This document shows positions 62,576-64,000 of a DNA stretch of 64,000 nucleotides, piece after piece (the stretch's first letter is position 1; each line of letters starts with the position of its first letter). The notes under the pieces were generated by a model. That model did not search any database and was not told where the DNA came from. It saw only the letters and a program-made list of their open reading frames with translations. Origin of the DNA: Streptomyces sp. NBC_01283 (GTDB taxonomy: Bacteria > Actinomycetota > Actinomycetes > Streptomycetales > Streptomycetaceae). The position numbers and the translations under genes are program-made. The stretch covers positions 1,054,001 to 1,118,000 of the forward strand of contig NZ_CP108430.1 in the NCBI RefSeq assembly GCF_041435335.1. Direction: 5' to 3'.

Positions 62576-64000
62576 TCAGGCAGCGCGACGCACGCGTGCG
62601 GCCTTACGGGCCTCCGCCATCTCGCGGGATTCGGCGGTCCGGCGGGAGCCGCCGCCCGAGCGGCCGGGCTGCCCGGGACGCGTGCCCATCCCCCGGAAGG
62701 GGGCGCCGCCGCGCTTGGGGCGCTCCGTGCTGGGCGCGCTGCCGGCGATCGGCACCCCGGAGGGGGCCTTCGCGCCCGTGATGCGGCTCAACGCGGCCTC
62801 GCCGGAGCGCACCTGGGTGATCTGCGGCCTGATGCCCGCGGCGGACATCAGACGGTTCATGTCACGGCGCTGGTTGGGTGTCACCAGGGTGACGACGCTG
62901 CCGGACTCACCGGCGCGGGCCGTACGGCCGCCGCGGTGGAGGTAGTCCTTGTGGTCGATGGGGGGATCGACGTTGACCACCAGGTCGAGGTTGTCGACGT
63001 GGATGCCGCGGGCGGCGACGTTCGTGGCCACCAGGACCGTCACCGCGCCGGTCTTGAACTGGGCGAGGGTGCGGGTGCGCTGGGGCTGCGACTTGCCGCC
63101 GTGCAGGGCCGCGGCACGTACGCCGCTGCCCATCAGGTGCTTGGTGAACTGGTCGACGGCGTGCTTGGTGTCCAGGAACATGATCACCCGGCCGTCGCGG
63201 GCCGCGATCTCGGTGGCGGTCGCCATCTTGTCGGCACCGTGCACGTGCAGTTCGTGGTGCTCCATCGTGGTGACGGCGCCCTTGGAGGGGTCGACCGAGT
63301 GCACGACGGGATCGTGGAGGTAGCTGCGGACCAGCAGGTCGACGTTGCGGTCGAGCGTGGCGGAGAACAGCATCCGCTGACCGTCGGGGCGCACCTGGTC
63401 GAGCAGTTCGGTGACCTGGGGCATGAAGCCCATGTCGGCCATCTGGTCGGCCTCGTCGAGGACGGTGATGCTCACCCGGTCCAGGCGGCAGTCCTTGCGC
63501 TCGATGAGGTCCTTGAGGCGTCCGGGCGTAGCGACGAGCACCTCGGCACCGGACCGCAGGGCTCCGGCCTGCCTGCCGATCGACATGCCGCCGACGACCG
63601 TGGCGATACGCAGCTTCAGCGAGCGGGCGTACGGAGTGAGTGCCTCGGTGACCTGCTGGGCGAGCTCCCGGGTGGGTACGAGGACCATGGCGAGGGGCCG
63701 CTTCGACTCGGCGCGCCGACCTTCGAGGCGCACGAGGAGCGGGAGCCCGAAGGCGAGGGTCTTGCCGGATCCGGTGCGGCCGCGGCCCAGTACGTCCCGG
63801 CCCGCGAGGGCGTTCGGCAGCGTGGCCGCCTGGATCGGGAACGGCTCGGTCACGCCGAGGCCGGTGAGCGTCTTCAACAGCGGGGCCGGCATGTCGAGTT
63901 CGGCGAAGGTCTCCGCCGCGGGCAGGCCCGGGGTGAGGGTGACCGGCAGGGCGAACTCGCCCTGGGGGGCGGCGGGTCGGCGTCCCTGGCCGCCGGAGCG
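62576..64000 (-). CDS. DEAD-box RNA helicase (partial, N-terminus missing)
   Basis: The frame runs off the right edge, so the true start is outside the window; within it the chain reads continuously without a stop. The conserved helicase motifs are GRGRTGSGKT (motif I), PTRELAQQ (Ia), VLDEADQM (II, DEAD), FSATLDRN (III), VATNVAARGIHVD (V) and HRGGRTARAGESG (VI). Motif Q is represented by the EPFPIQAATLP stretch. The C-terminus is a basic glycine/arginine-rich tail of about 70 residues. It belongs to the RhlE/DeaD-type helicases that remodel RNA and ribosome assembly. Confidence 0.93.
   Translation of the reverse strand, partial: RSGGQGRRPAAPQGEFALPVTLTPGLPAAETFAELDMPAPLLKTLTGLGVTEPFPIQAATLPNALAGRDVLGRGRTGSGKTLAFGLPLLVRLEGRRAESKRPLAMVLVPTRELAQQVTEALTPYARSLKLRIATVVGGMSIGRQAGALRSGAEVLVATPGRLKDLIERKDCRLDRVSITVLDEADQMADMGFMPQVTELLDQVRPDGQRMLFSATLDRNVDLLVRSYLHDPVVHSVDPSKGAVTTMEHHELHVHGADKMATATEIAARDGRVIMFLDTKHAVDQFTKHLMGSGVRAAALHGGKSQPQRTRTLAQFKTGAVTVLVATNVAARGIHVDNLDLVVNVDPPIDHKDYLHRGGRTARAGESGSVVTLVTPNQRRDMNRLMSAAGIRPQITQVRSGEAALSRITGAKAPSGVPIAGSAPSTERPKRGGAPFRGMGTRPGQPGRSGGGSRRTAESREMAEARKAARVRRAA

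Overview
The window is high-GC actinobacterial DNA. GTG starts, 4-bp ATGA/GTGA overlaps, SARP and SigB-type regulators and a bldA-type TTA codon in a pathway regulator all point to a Streptomyces chromosome. It is centred on a complete prodiginine (red) biosynthetic cluster, about 8.6-38.9 kb, flanked by ordinary accessory and stress genes.

Left flank (1-8.4 kb): a truncated TOPRIM protein, a LysR regulator divergent from a cupin/DoxX pair, a small lipoprotein, xylulose-5-phosphate phosphoketolase, a poorly coding stretch, and a NarL-type two-component system reading toward the cluster.

Red cluster (8.6-38.9 kb): 22 genes in the order redD-X-W-Y, redZ, redV-U-T-S-R-Q (reverse strand), redP-O-N-M-L-K-J-I-H-G-F. 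As far as I recall, this is the order of the S. coelicolor red locus. One branch makes 4-methoxy-2,2'-bipyrrole-5-carbaldehyde (MBC): RedM activates proline, RedO carries it, RedW oxidises it to pyrrole, RedX and RedN extend it and add serine, and RedV, RedI and RedF finish it. The other branch makes 2-alkylpyrrole: RedP/Q/R build the fatty chain, RedJ releases it, RedL activates and extends it and adds glycine, and RedK reduces the product. RedH joins the halves and RedG, a Rieske enzyme, would cyclise the alkyl chain. RedU arms the carrier proteins. RedZ (bldA-dependent) and RedD (SARP) regulate. A 29-bp perfect inverted repeat between redQ and redP carries 11-bp-phased repeats on both arms and symmetric -10-like elements. 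It looks like a back-to-back pair of SARP promoters driving the two main operons.

Cluster edge and stress island (39-49.4 kb): a PlsC-like acyltransferase and a MarR regulator follow redF. Next come two SigB/F/G-type sigma factors, two SpoIIE-type phosphatases (one overlapping an RsbQ-like hydrolase, as in the RsbQP energy-stress module), an RsbW-like ATPase, a DUF5133 protein, a peroxiredoxin and a hemerythrin. Three sites resemble the SigB promoter consensus.

Right flank (49.4-64 kb): a UvrA-like protein, an HTH-TOBE regulator, a DMT-type transporter, an acetyltransferase, a methyltransferase/HxlR divergon with palindromic operators, a secreted endo/exonuclease-phosphatase family protein, a 59-residue zinc-ribbon protein, a GH18 chitinase with DasR-like sites in its promoter, an ankyrin protein, an SGNH hydrolase, two TetR regulators, an SDR oxidoreductase sharing an operator with one of them, and a truncated DEAD-box helicase. 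I saw no tRNA, rRNA, CRISPR array or insertion sequence.

All assignments come from reading the sequence; no database search was run.
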